A stretch of 64,000 nt of DNA, from the NCBI RefSeq assembly GCF_036785885.1, contig NC_092329.1, forward strand, positions 3,410,001 through 3,474,000, given 5' to 3'. Below the pieces are notes generated by a model, which ran no database searches, was not told where the DNA came from, and worked only from the letters and a program-made list of their open reading frames with translations. Position numbers and translations under genes: made by a program. This document shows, in pieces, positions 11,301 to 23,627 of this stretch. Origin of the DNA: Coffea arabica. Lineage: Eukaryota; Streptophyta; Magnoliopsida; Gentianales; Rubiaceae. How positions within the stretch are numbered: position 1 is the first letter of the stretch; the number at the start of each line of letters is the position of its first letter.

Positions 11301-14300
11301 ATGGCATCTTTACAAGGGCCGGTGGTTTGCCCCGTGGTTCGTGCTAAACAAACTGGAGTTGACACTGTACCTTTTTATACACCTTTGGGACTGGCTGCTA
11401 AATTAGTTAGAGGTGGATTCTTTGGGCTTCAAGTGAATAATAGGTTCAATGTACCAAATCAAACACCCCGCCAGACAAAGGTGATCAGGTGTACCTTCAG
11501 TTCTTCATCGAATGGCAATGGTAGCAAGGCAGGAAATTTCAGTGAGAATGATGCAGATTACGTAAATTCCAGTGTGGTAGAAGCAGGTATACTTGTGTTG
11601 AAAGTTTTTTAATATAATGCTTTTACGTTCCATGGCTCTGCTTTGGAGTTGGATCCATTTACAGTTGCATTTGTCAGGTTTGATATTTTCTATTGTGAGT
11701 TTCGCATATGAATGTTTCTTTTCTTGTCTGCGATTAATGGCAGTGGAGAAAAATGATACGGTTCATTCAACTAGTAAATTGAAGGTTAAGTAGCCTTACT
11801 GGGAAAAGGAAGAAAAGACGTGACAAAATTTGGGCTTTGTTGTTATTTTGTTTGTCGCCTACATATAGGGTGGAAGAGAGGAAGATTTGCATTTTTCATT
11901 CTTTCTGAAGCGTGTCTGACGACTTGTCTGATTAACAACCCATATAGTCAGCTTTGAGACTATCTGTTTCTACTTTTCAATTCTTTGGTAATAAAATAGG
12001 AGTTAAGGAAAAACTGTTCATGAAAAGAGACCACAAGCGACCTTGTCATTTTGGTCCAGATTTTCTTATGAGCAGGATTGTCTGGTAGTAGTGTTAAAAA
12101 GAAGTTTTTATAGTGACTGTTATGATGTATCCTTTGGTTATCATGGCAGAGTTTATTGTTAATTTGATTGGTTAGGAGGTACTGTGTCATTCATGTGCAC
12201 CATACTAGCAAGTATTGAAGATATTAAGGGATGTCAAATGTCCCTATTGTTCTGTTTTGTTTATGTTCAGATTATCTTATGTATAGGATTGCTCTGATAG
12301 TAGTGTTTAAAAAAAAAAGGTTTAGCTGGCTTTTTTGATGTATCCTTTAGTTATCCTTGTGGAAGTATCGTGTTATATATGTTTGCTGTACTAGCAAGCA
12401 TTGAAGATCTAATGGGATATGAAATGTTCCTGATAGTTCTGTCTTGTTTATGTTTTGCAGTTGAGGTGAGGAGTGGCCCAGATGGTTTCATGGTCAAGAT
12501 GAGGGATGGTAGGCATTTAAGGTGCGTGCATAACAACCCCCAGAGTGGGCATCTACCTGATTATGCTCCACATCCTGCAATTGTTCTGAAGATGGAAGAT
12601 GGGACTGGTCTTCTTCTTCCGATCATTGTTTGTACGTATTTTATAATACTTATCATTCTTCAAGAGAATTAGTTTACTAGGGGAGGCTTTTATTTTTTGT
12701 ACTCATTGTTCTTTTGATTTATCTTTGTGACCATTCATTGGCTGTATCAGTGGAGATGCCAAGTGTGCTCCTTATGGCAGCTATACGCAATGTCCAAATT
12801 GTGAGTCTTATTTTTGCACACCTTTTAGACTCTTAGCCTTGAAATTGGGATCACTTGATAGGTTGTGAATGACAAGATAATTGTTTACTTCAGGCTAGAC
12901 CCACAATGTACCAAGTGGTTAAGGAAATGATTGATAAGATGGGGTACACAGTAAGTTTGTAATTGTTCCCTTTTCTGAATTACTGTTTGCTTCAACAAAT
13001 TGTTATACTGTTTCCATCCTATTTCTGATCTTGTTTACTTGCTTGCCTCCTGTTTAGGTGAAACTTGTTCGTGTGACTAAGAGAGTCCATGAAGCATATT
13101 TTGCTCAGTTATATCTCTCAAAGGTACCAAAGTGCAATCTCTATTTGGTCAAATTGAAATTTTGGTTCTATTTAGGAGGTGCCTTTTTTTTATTCTTTTG
13201 ATTATATGGTTGTGATGATGTCAGTTGGGTGATGAAACTGAGACTATCAGCTTTGACCTTCGACCCTCAGATGCAATTAATATTGCTGTGAGATGCAAGG
13301 TAAATTGAAGTAAACACTGAATAGATGTGTTTTAGATATTTGTTTGATATCTTTGCTATGCATTTGAAGGTGATTGTCAATGCTTTCCAGTTTGGAATAT
13401 TGATAATTGTTATGTAAATGATGAAATGCCAGTAATTTATCGATTTTATTTATTGCATAAAATGCCATATTAATAAAACAAGGGGAAATTTGTATTGTAA
13501 ATTTCTAAAGTGCATGCACTTTATTATTAAGTGCTAGTAACAATGTAACATGGATTGTTAGATGACCCAACCGATAATTCAAGGGGTACTCAGGATCTGG
13601 TCCAACCTGAACAAGCCTACTTGTCATGGTCAATCAGTCTTTCAATGGGAAAGTAGTTCTTATTGTCTTTTTTAATTTCTTGATTTGATAATCATGAGTC
13701 TCCAGAGAGAGAAAAACTAGCTGAAATTTCTATTCTTATCTGAGCAAAATGATGTGCTTCATCCTTAAAAATGGCTCCTAAGTGATATTATCTGCATTTT
13801 TCTAGGTGCCAATACAAGTCAACAAATACCTGGCATATAGTGATGGCATGAGGATTGTTGAATCAGCAAAGCCATCAATGCAGGCTGTGGCTTCAGATGG
13901 ATTTTTGTTTACAGAACTGGATAGGTAATCTTCTGTATTCCCTTACAACTTAGAAAAGCTACATGCTTTGTTGAGTGTTTTTCCAATTTAATGTGTCTCG
14001 TTCCTTAAAAAATGACTTTGGATGGTGCCAAAAAGTTGTTAATTTAAATGGGAGGAAATGATAACCATGTCGAGCAACAAAAATACTACTGCAAAGTCAA
14101 TCTTTTTATCAACAGGAAACATTTTGATGTCCAACAAGTATAAAATTTTTAACCATCAAATTTGTTCCAATGCGAATTTGGGGAAGCTGCTTATAAAAGG
14201 AGGGGCTTGGGGCCCCTGGGGAGGGAATTAGGGGGCATTGGTTTTGGGATGGGGTGGACCTTATAATTGTGTTATGCTGAGGTTATGCTATTTAAACTGC

Positions 14301-15304
14301 ATGATTAACAATTTGGCAAAAAAACTAATTGTTGGCCACTCGACTATATAACGTCCCAAATATGCAACTTAGTGGTTCAATTTTGGTCAGTGGATCAGAT
14401 GGATATGTGATTGTGTTTATGTTAGTTTCCTTGAAGGCAAACAATCTCCTGGTAACTTAGGGAAGAACTAAAAAACGTAATTATTGTTACATGTTGAGAT
14501 ATAGTTTTTCTGTTTAATGGTGTCTTTCTTTACAAAGGAACAACATAATGAAATCTTGTCACCTGGATTCAGACCTTCTGGCCAACCATGCATTGAAACA
14601 AAGGAGTTTGATCTCTTGCGCAATATGCTGATTGCTGCTGTTGAGGAACGCTACCGTGATGCAGGTAGACTTTTTGATCACATAGTTGTGGTACATCATT
14701 CTGGTTTGCAGGTTAGATAAGAATATATAGTGCAGAGTCTTGTACCTCTTCTATCTGATGTATTCTGGTACTAAACTTAGTTGTAGTAAATTTGCAACTT
14801 TTGTTGCTTTTTGTGTGTCAATGTGATTACCTATTTTAGAAAACATCAAAGCCAACTCCAGGTGAAGTATGGAATTTTGTTTGATTGACAAAAGATAGTG
14901 TCACTAGTTTGCAATGCTTCTAAGACAAATAAGTCATTCGATAATGTTTAATCATTTTAATTGAAAAATGTTCATGATTGAGTTTTGTTTTCATCCATAA
15001 GCTTGGCTTCCCGTTGCAAATACTACTGAAGGTATGGATTTCCAAATATTAAGCAACAGAAAGTTGCTGCATCTTGTGCATTTTCGTCATGACGGATATC
15101 AAAAGTGAAGAAACTTTGAAGATTTAGTTGAAATTTCACTGTCATACATCACATGTTGTCCTGGTTTTCCAAGTTAACAGCAAGATATTGAATTGGTTAG
15201 TCTTGATTTGATTAGCTTTTGAGTTCTGATTATGAATATGCTACACTACAGCTCTGTGGAGGGATAAGCTCACTCAGCTCCGATCTAAGAGGAACTGGAC
15301 ATAG
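11301..15304 (+). CDS. BBD1-like: Bifunctional nuclease in basal defence (BBD/BFN family)
   Basis: Exons are 11301-11586, 12461-12631, 12751-12800, 12894-12950, 13058-13123, 13225-13299, 13806-13924, 14573-14664 and 15252-15304. They join to 322 residues, close to the roughly 325 of the Arabidopsis BBD proteins. The start MASLQGPVVCP matches the family; the in-frame ATG 21 bases upstream lies before the likely acceptor. The BFN (DUF151) domain spans about 97-250, with KMRDGRHLRCVHNNPQSGHL, DYAPHPAIVLKMEDGTGLLL, VTKRVHEAYFAQLYLSK and FDLRPSDAINIAVRCKVPIQ. The C-terminus (about 295-320) is a UVR-like helix with WRDKLTQLRSKRN. Family members are reported to have RNase and DNase activity and to act in stress responses; that function is inferred here by homology. 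Intron 2 contains a tandem duplication of its own 3' end. The gene looks intact. Confidence 0.93.
12060..12460 (+). repeat. Tandem duplication of an intron 3' end with its acceptor
   Basis: Copy 1 (12060-12270) and copy 2 (12271-12460) align along their length. Shared blocks include GATGTATCCTTT, TACTAGCAAG, ATTGAAGAT and TTTGTTTATGTT. Both end in an AG preceded by a pyrimidine-rich stretch: TTATGTTCAG at 12270 and TTATGTTTTGCAG at 12460. The second AG is the one that keeps the nuclease reading frame. Confidence 0.75.
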
Positions 15305-16305
15305 TGGTAAGATGTTTCATAGCTAAAATCTACCCAATTTTTGCACCGTCTTCCCCTCTTCCCCGGACTTTCCTAACCTCCCGCTGTTTGTTATGAATTC
15401 TACTTGATGCAAATCGTCAAACTAGATATTGTGGCTGAGATGTTGCTGGAGGACGGATTGTGTAAATAGAAACCCATTTGATCGAAGTTGATGAAGTCGA
15501 TATTGTTGGGAATCATCATCTCCACCTTCAAATATATGCATGTATGTAGAAAGCTTGTGAATATATGTATAGGCAAACTTTCATGGCAACGATGAACTTT
15601 ATAAACACTGCGATTTCTGCCTGGGTCGGATATTCTTGTTTCCAACTTTCTTTGAGGTTATGCTGCTTATCTGGCAAATGGATTATCTGTCTATTCTCTG
15701 TTCTGCACTTTTGTTATATTCTTTTTTTTTTTTTTTGGGTAAAAAAAAAAGTTCGGTTAAATTGGGTTGCGGTTACCATTATGGGTCGGGCATAACTTTG
15801 GAATTGATAAAAATTTTGGGTGGATTCTGCTTTGATCACTGGCACGGGTTAGGGCATATTTTTGGGATTGATCTTTTATCAATACAATTCTCATATCAAC
15901 AACAGAATTTGAAGACACCATTTGTTGTGAGAAGTGATCGTTTTTGTTAATTGAGGCATATGGCAAACTGTTTGAAAGGCAAGAAATAAGTCCCCATTTG
16001 GTGCCTTGGGCTTAGACCAATTCCTTTCTCAAATTGGGAAGTGGATAATTAAATTATATTTTTGGTCATTATCTAATTTTCAGACTTTCTTGGTTAAGTA
16101 ACGAGGAAAATATTTGATATCTCTTGGTTCAAATTTTTCCTGTAGGGGGGAAAGAAAAAGAAGATCAATGAATTATATGATTGTGGTTATGAATATTCCA
16201 CAAACCTATAATTAATATGTAGTGACGAATGGTGAAAGTAATGACTACATGTAGGGATGACAATCGAGACAGATGCTTGTGGGGTTGATGGGATTTTGGG
16301 GAGGA

Positions 16306-16323
16306 GGGGGGGGGGGGGGGGGG
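16306..16323 (+). repeat. G18 homopolymer in a G-rich tract
   Basis: Eighteen G residues follow GGGG, GGG and GGGG blocks from 16280. The tract could form a G-quadruplex. The length may be unreliable in sequencing. Confidence 0.8.
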
Positions 16324-16820
16324 AGTTGTGTGCATTTTTTCTCGTAAAAAAATGGGACGGATTAGTTATGAACTTATAATAATAATAATTATAAGTATTA
16401 TAAAATATATTTTAATGTATATAATATAATTAATATTATTAATTATATTAATAATTATATATGTATATTAATAGAAATTATTAATTAGTTATGCTAAATT
16501 TATTAATATATTTTTATTAAAATTTTAATTATACTTAGTACAATAATATTTTTTTTTCAAAAAAGAAAGCACAATAAAATTTAGTTGTATGTCTCATCAT
16601 ATTGGATTATATTTAGATAATTTCTGTTTGATTGGTTTTATGGATTTTGATTATAAAATTATAGTGAATAATGATTTAGTTATGTGTTGATATTTTAAAT
16701 ATTTGATTCATGACTAAAATTTGACTATAATGTAGTTATAGGATAAATTTTTATTAATTCTCTCAAGTGCCCTCCTGGGGAAAACGGGATGAGATGGGGA
16801 CGAAAAGGTGGAAACGAGCA

Positions 16821-16971
16821 GTTGGGATCTTCTATGCCACTATTTGGTGCCGAATTTAGTACCAATTCTACTTATCACATGATGGTAGAAGAAATTTAAA
16901 TAAACAACACACGATAAATTAAATAAATTAGACACTTGGCATAAATATAGAAGTGGCACTGAAGATCCAAC
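16821..16971. mobile_element. Small MITE with about 20-base inverted ends
   Basis: The left end reads GTTGGGATCTTCTATGCCAC and the right end is the inverse of GTTGGATCTTCAGTGCCACT, with one indel and two changes. The 151-base element has no coding capacity. I could not find a clear target duplication, so the superfamily is open. Confidence 0.6.
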
Positions 16972-17244
16972 GGGGAAACGAGGGCCGGAGGAAGAGCCGG
17001 GCAACTAGTGGGCACCGGGGGTGGGGAGGAGTCACCCGTCCCCCCTCCGTCCCCCGCCCCACCCCTGACCTAATTAACTAAGTGGCTGTACCAGTCAAAC
17101 TCCGATCCTCCATGGCAAACGGGATTATGTGCATGCTTACTTTTTCAGTGGACCCAATATCCTCGAATGTAGAATTGTACTGACACTAGATGGAGAAGTG
17201 CATGCTTTTGCTTGTACTTTTCCTCAAAAAAAATAAAATACTAA

Positions 17245-17391
17245 GGTTGTGTTTGGATTGCATTTTCCGTCACTTTTCATGGAAAAATTACTGTAACGAT
17301 TTGATATATGTGAGGGAAAAAGGTGATAGGGAAATGTGATCACGGAAAACGACAATATTTTTCGACGGAAACAAGCAATCCAAGCAAGGCC
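17245..17391 (+). mobile_element. Tourist-like (PIF/Harbinger) MITE
   Basis: A 147-base element has inverted ends, GGTTGTGTTTGGATTGC against the inverse of GCAATCCAAGCAAGGCC, flanked by TAA on both sides (17242-17244 and 17392-17394). A TAA duplication with a GG...TTTGGATTGC end suits PIF/Harbinger. Its body contains the reverse complement of the block CACATATATCAAAT found in the other four copies in this window. Confidence 0.75.
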
Positions 17392-18116
17392 TAAGCTATT
17401 CGTTTATCCGAATTTATTTCTAAAGCAACCTTCTTTGGAAAAAAAATTCCAAGTCTGATGCTTTTTCATAAAATATTACCTTTTTAATCTTTTTATGCTA
17501 TATAAGCTCCCATTTTGAATGCGATGAGAACTCACTTAAATGAACCTTCTTATTGGTGTAATTTTATTCAGTCTTTTCTACCTCTTGGTTATCAATTTCC
17601 ACATTCATACTCAAAATTCAAACACAAAAAACCAAATTCAAGGGATAAAATAAAGGGCAATAAATATAATATTCCATAATTGATTAACAAAAAAATGTTA
17701 TAATTGAGAAGAATGTTATACTTCAAACTACTTAATCATCCAAGGTCCTTTATATTGGAAACAATTGGATTCGATATTAGGTTATCAGAAATAATACGAT
17801 AAGTCATGAAGAAAAAGAAATGCTATTAACATTTTAATAATATTTTAGCATTTAACACATCTAATGTCTTTTCTTGGATTCTTATTGCCTTGGTTTTTTA
17901 TTTTTCTTTCTTGGATTTTGCTTATTGTGTATGCATATATTGAGTATGAATGTTGAATTGGACAGCAATTTCACTTAGAACACCTCTACTTTCAAATATT
18001 ACACTCTTACCTCGTTTTTAAGGACTCAAAATGACTATAAAACTTTCACAAATTTTGGATGGCGACAATTTTGCATGAAAGGAAAAAATAATAAAAAAAA
18101 GTCATTGAGCTAATAA

Positions 18117-18187
18117 TTTTCATAAATCTCAAAGGAGGGTAGTGAAAATTTTTTACATAAATTTCAAAGGAGGTTAGTAAAAATTTT
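18117..18187 (+). repeat. 36-base tandem repeat, two copies
   Basis: Two imperfect copies contain CATAAATYTCAAAGGAGG followed by KTAGTRAAAATT. They lie in intergenic DNA. Confidence 0.7.
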
Positions 18188-18978
18188 CTTTACAACAAAG
18201 AGGAGGTTCATTGATGTGAGACTTCACAGCATTTAAGATACGAACTTAGGTGGCATAAAAAAGATTAAAAAGGTGACAATTTGTGAAAGAGTATCATTTC
18301 ATGAATTACCTCGGAAATAAAGTCTATTTTTTCCATGGAGGAAATAAACTTCATTTATTCTTCACAAGTAGGTTTTGTCTAACGTGGGCTAGGCTCTTTT
18401 TTTTTGGTCAATTTGTATTTTCTAAATTACTCCTACTCGTACATATTTAAAGGACGGCCCAACTGGACCATGGAAATTGAAGGGACTAAATCACATCGAA
18501 CTAGACGAGTATAGACGATATCCAATTCAAAAATTATGTTTCGCAATTTTATATAATCCAAATTCTCACTTTCTAAGTGACTTTTGGATCCAAATCACGA
18601 GAATGTATATTTTTCTCGAATCTGTCATTGAGAGGTAAAGGATTTAATCCTTTTTTAGAAATAAAGTTTTTGATCGGAATATGAATTCTTTTATATACTC
18701 GTTTAAATTTGGAGAAGTTACGTATAAGTGAAAAGTGATAGGAGATAAAGGTCAAATTCTTGACTTACCACCTAACAAAGATAATTAAAAAGTCATTGTG
18801 TCTTTGTGGTGACCAATAATCCAAAAGTCGTTGGCTGGGCTGAGTTTTTATTTGAATTGGTTGCTTTTTACAAGAGGTAAGTTTTTTTTTTTTTTTTTAT
18901 AATTACAAGAGGTAAGTTTGATGGGCACCACAAAGACGGAAAACTGTGACATCTTGCCAATCTATTGCCAATGTGCAC

Positions 18979-19163
18979 GCCCCTCGGGGTCAGCTCAGCC
19001 GGTGAGGCCATGGGGTAATCCTCGTGGTGACACAGGTTCGACTCTAGCCTCACATATCGCCTGGGTGCTCTTGGGGGCGGGGTACTTCAGGCGCAGGGGA
19101 TTAATCAGGCCCCGTAAGGATTGACCCGGACATCTCTGTGTTGACAAAAAAAAAAAAAAAAAA
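18979..19163 (+). mobile_element. Full-length tRNA-derived SINE with target duplication
   Basis: A box A-like TCAGCTCAGCCGGTGAGG (18990-19006) and a box B GGTTCGACTC (19035-19044) form the RNA polymerase III promoter of a tRNA-derived head. The unit ends in a run of A residues (19146-19163). It is flanked by the perfect 15-base duplication ATTGCCAATGTGCAC at 18964-18978 and 19163-19177. The last part of the body (19098-19136) contains GGATTAATCAGGCCC and TTGACCCGGACA, shared with the SINE at 59.8 kb. It is non-autonomous and codes for nothing. Confidence 0.9.
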
Positions 19164-19177
19164 TTGCCAATGTGCAC

Positions 19178-21394
19178 ATAATGTTAAATTGTTAATATTC
19201 ATTGCAGTAAGGCTAAGATTATATAATTTGGAAAAAAATTAACATTGTGTAGCTGTCTTTATAAGGGCATAATTGCATCACCATAGCCTGTAGATGGTCC
19301 ACTAATTTTTTGTTGAATCTGAATCATGTTGGTTGATTATTGCAAATTAACAGAAAACCATTGCCAAGGACGAATACAATCTGAAGTCAGACAAAACTAC
19401 CGGAAAAAAAAAAGATTGAAAGTGTATAAGAGTCGATAAAAATAACCAGAACTAACTTGATATTTTACTTAGCCTTTTGCAAACATATAATTCCTTTAGG
19501 ATTCGTCGAGAGTTTAATAAATTCGCAAGTCCCGGGTTTCGAGGCAAAACTATTAGTTTGCAGGTAAAATAGCAGCTGTTGAAGTGACAGCGATAGTGGG
19601 ATATAAATGTACTGCATATTCGATCTGGGCAAAAGGTACAAGGCATATTCCTCAGCTATTTGCACCTGAATCTTTAACAAACGCAAGTAATCAATTTCTA
19701 CACGTTTAAACAACCAGTTTTGCCATTTGTAGTTTGTGTCGACGCAAAACCATATAAAGCATCATTATCCAGCACTGGAGGATGCGGTATCTGAATAATT
19801 GGACCTATAAAGGGGCATTATGTATCCTCAGGACGACTTATGCCAATTATGTGTATTAGTGGATGTTTCTTTAAGATGTATACATGTGTTTGTAGCTAAG
19901 AAATGCAATGTTCTGAAGCTGGTTTTGAAATTTCAGAAATTGTCAAAATACTAGGTCTTAAAAGAAACTTGGAATAGCTGATGGAACACCCTTTCATGTA
20001 ATGAACAGAGTCGAATACTAGGCGATTAGCATATATGCTTGAGGAACGAGTGGCTAGTGACTTTATTAATTCAACAGACGCTTGATCACAACATCAAAAT
20101 AATCGGAGGGGCAGATGGGATTTTTGGGATAAGAAATATACTGTGTGCTCTTCTTTGCAGAGCTTTCAATGTCCAATGAAACAGTTGAAAACAGAGAAAA
20201 TCTCATCAAACAGAAAAAGGAACATGTATGTGTATACTGTATACATGTATATGATATGCATATGTATGTACATGCGTGGGCAACTTCGCCTAATGTAGAA
20301 GGGTACCGTCGCATATCCCCGCCAACCAAAACCAATGATCAGATAAAGCTGCCACGTCAAAAATTGTCGAACAACATATATATGGACATGGTAAATGCAG
20401 CTACACAAACTCTTTCATCATGGCAGGTAGGCTCGTACTGGAAGAACAAGATAGTACTCGAGTATAGCTTTTGAACTTGAGAAAGGCCTCTCAATCAATT
20501 CTCCATTCTCCGTTTCTTAGGGAACTCTGCGGTAATAAGTGGCTGAGTCTTCGAAATTTGATGATAATGGAATGGTAATGTTACAGATCCTCTGAGTTTT
20601 GGTGAGTACATAAAAATTTATTATGCAACTGAGTTCTTGGGCTTCCACTTTTCGTTTTCTTTGATTTGTGTAGCGTATAACAAAGTCCCTCAATTATTAA
20701 GGAACACTCTATCAAAGCCCTTTTCTTTTCCTTCCTTCGCATCCCTCCCCTTCTAAATATTTTCAAAAAAAACTTGTACGGCATTCTCGTTGTATTTGAC
20801 CTATTCTATGGTGAATAAGAGTTTAGTTACATTTTCCATAGAGTCTCCCCTGGGGAAATTATGTATTGCGTGAAAGAACTTTAAATAGATTAAATGATGC
20901 TTGTGTGAGACATAATGTATGGGTGTTCTGTAACAGGCTTTCATGAGTTGAAATAAAAAGAAAGTTATTAGCTTACTTATCGATCCTGAAATGGTTAAAA
21001 AAAGAGACATCGAGCTCTTTCATGCAATTCTGCTTTCTTGGAGAATTGAGTTGGGAATTCAAGCTGTAGCAATTTTGAGTTGATTAGGGAGCATGGAACA
21101 AAGAAAGCCAGGATTTGTACTTGTCTTTTAGTGTTCTCCTTTTGTTATACTGGTCTGCCATCCAAAAAGGCTGCGACATAGTTTTTGGATATGATATTCT
21201 TAGCGGTTACTCTGTGTTGTACGTGTCTTTTAATGTTCTCCGTTTGTTATACTGGTCAGTCATCCTTGTAATAAAATGTTTGATTCATTAACGGGCTGTG
21301 AAGGGTTTCGTGAATCGTGATTCTGATGAATGAAGTGAACATAAGTCAAGGTTCGTAGTCTTAAAAGAAGAAAACGAAGAAGCAAGCCAGAAAC
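19178..21394. other. Intergenic region before the SEC14-like gene
   Basis: No gene is supported. One exon-like block (20160-20225) is flanked by TTTGCAG and GTATGT; it encodes a short charged peptide (ELSMSNETVENRENLIKQKK plus two residues). It could be an upstream exon of the SEC14 gene or chance. It is followed by a palindrome-rich ATGTAT stretch (20223-20275). An imperfect direct repeat lies at 21122-21165 and 21234-21277. Confidence 0.45.
21122..21277 (+). repeat. Imperfect 42-base direct repeat, 112-base offset
   Basis: TGTCTTTTARTGTTCTCC, then KTTTGTTATACTGGTC and a CATCC end, occurs at 21122 and again at 21234. Both lie in the leader region of the SEC14-like gene. Confidence 0.75.
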
Positions 21395-23627
21395 ATGTCT
21401 GATAAGGAATGTTCTCTTCAGCAGGCTGAGAGTACAATGAGTGGTATTCGAGGAGCTGATAGCGAGGATGTAAGGGATATTGAGGAGCCAATGGCTGTTC
21501 ATACTTTTCGACAAGCGCTTATCCTTGACAACTTGCTGCCTTCACGGCATGATGACAATCATATGATGCTGAGGTAATTTTTTCAACTTACATAACCATT
21601 TACAATGTACTACAGAAAATTTTCAGTCTGTGAAAAATAGTTAGCAGAATGCTTTTCCTTCAGTTTGGATTTCCTGATCATGCAGACTCTGTAAAGTAAT
21701 TGCAAATTGGTAAACTGATGTAAGATTTGACATAGATGGAAATGTTAAAAGAACTAATTGCTTGCAGATTTTTGAAAGCCAGGAAGTTTAACATTGAGAA
21801 AGCAAAATGCATGTGGTCAGACATGCTCCGATGGAGAAAAGATTTTGGTGCAGATACAATCTTGGAGGTAATCTCAACTTTTTTCTCATACTGATATTGG
21901 TTTTGGCCTTTTTTTCTTTACCCCTTTCCTTCCTCAGACAAGTCATCTAATCTAGAATGGTCTCTTTAAGCTCTGCAGTTTTCTCATAGTCTAATGGGGC
22001 AGCCAACAAAAGAAGCTTGTTACTTACGTGTACCAACTTCATCAAACTTGGTTTGTAAGACAGTAGGGATTTAATTACCTTGTAGAACAACATGATCATT
22101 GAGCAATGAGACACATTAGATGGCTGCCTAAATTTCTAGTGAAGGAGGTTTAGAAAAAGTAAGATTTTGTAACTGTGGCTGCTCATCAATTCTTTGGTTG
22201 CTATTATATATGTGCTTTATCATCTTCAGGATTTTCACTTCAATGAGTTAGACGAAGTTCTGCTGTACTACCCTCAGTGTTATCATGGTGTAGATAAGGA
22301 AGGAAGACCAATTTACATTGAAAGGTTGGGAAAGGTTGACATGTACAAGCTTATGCAAGTAACTACCTCAGATCGGTATGTGAAATACCATGTTCAAGAG
22401 TTCGAGAAGACTCTTTCCATTAGACTTCCTGCTTGCTCAATAGCTGCAAACAAATACATAGATGCAAGTATGACGATTTTAGATGTTCAAGGCGTGGTAT
22501 TGTTCTTCCGCTTTTCCTGTATAGCATTCATCTTCTGGTGTCTTTGATGTGGAGCTGTATGATTGAGCTCTTTTCCTTCTTGTTTAATCATTCAGGGTTT
22601 AAAAAATTTGATTAAACCTGCGAGGGAAGTCATTATGCGGTTGCAGAAGATTGACAATGACAATTATCCTGAAGTATATATTTCCTGCATCTTGGGACAA
22701 CTTCAAGCTGTCTTGTATGATCTTGGACTTAACATAGGAATATTATCCTTGACCATGATATTTCTGAATCAACTTGCAGACTCTTCATACACTGTTCATC
22801 ATTAATGCTGGCCCTGGCTTTAGGCTTGTTTGGAGTGCAATAAGGCCCTTTCTTGACCCGAATACTGCTTCCAAGATTAATGTATGTTCAGAATGTTTCA
22901 AAATAAAAATCTCAAATTTTACATTCTATAGAACACTGACCAATTGTTTTCTACCCTATCAGGTTCTTGGCACAAATTACAAGAGCGCATTGCTTGCATT
23001 TGTTGATCAGAGGTGATTATGGTTGATTTTGATTCTTTGAGCTCTTCATTAAATCCTAATGGCACCAAAACTGATTGTAGTATCATATATCAGCGAGTTG
23101 CCAGACTTTCTTGGCGGGAGCTGTACCTGCGCAAATGAGGGAGGTTGTTTGAGATCAGATAAAGGGCCATGGAAAGACCAAAATATAGTGAAGGTGAGGA
23201 ATAAGCCAAGAAGCATGTCAGCAATAAAACTGCTCCTGATATTAACTTCTCTGCAGCATTTTCCTGTAAATTGTAAAGTTTTACGTCTTCAATCAATGTG
23301 ACCATGTTAATAATGCAGGCGCTTTTGAGCGGTGAAGCAAAGCATTCCATTCACAAATTCATGTCAAATTGTAAATGGAAGCGGGGTGATGACAAGTTAC
23401 ATTTCGTACGTTTAGTTTCACCCTCATATCTGCTTCTTTCCCTTTCAGTTCTTACCTTTAAAGATTTATTCCTTGTGTGAAAATCTGAATCTCTTTTGTT
23501 TGTTGGCCAGGTAAGATTTAGTGATAAATCCATAGCTCAGTCAGAATCTGAAGATGAGGATATTGCATTAGCACAAAAATATCCAGATTTAGTGGCAGCT
23601 GCTGTTTGTGAAGAAGTCAGTTGCTGA
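21395..23627 (+). CDS. SFH-like: SEC14-like phosphatidylinositol transfer protein (SFH family), no nodulin domain
   Basis: Exons are 21395-21573, 21768-21867, 22230-22496, 22596-22673, 22780-22881, 22963-23012, 23094-23193, 23319-23405 and 23511-23627. They join to 359 residues. The CRAL-TRIO N-terminal helices (about 30-92) include [20 protein letters not shown]. The lipid-binding fold (about 100-275) has [56 protein letters not shown] and [18 protein letters not shown]. These are close to plant SFH proteins, which exchange phosphatidylinositol and phosphatidylcholine at membranes and support phosphoinositide signalling. The classical long SFH proteins carry a C-terminal nodulin domain ending in a basic tail. 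This one stops about 65 residues after the SEC14 domain, with an acidic tail and EEVSC. The basic N-terminal segment usual before the SEC14 domain is also missing from this model. A further upstream coding exon cannot be excluded. Confidence 0.9.

Larger units (their letters stand above)
15305..18963. other. Intergenic region after the nuclease gene
   Basis: The first few hundred bases are probably 3' untranslated sequence. The rest holds an 18-base G run (16306-16323), a very AT-rich stretch (16370-16520), two MITEs (16821-16971 and 17245-17391) and a 36-base tandem (18117-18187). No coding gene is supported. Confidence 0.55.

Noticed and set aside
15565-15950. Overlapping open frames with hydrophobic peptides after the nuclease gene
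   Set aside because: They lie in the probable 3' untranslated region, are rich in Phe/Leu from T runs, and no splice structure or family motif supports them.
19452-19713. Two overlapping minus-strand frames of about 64-82 codons
   Set aside because: No recognisable motif, and they are not supported by splice sites or by the neighbouring genes.
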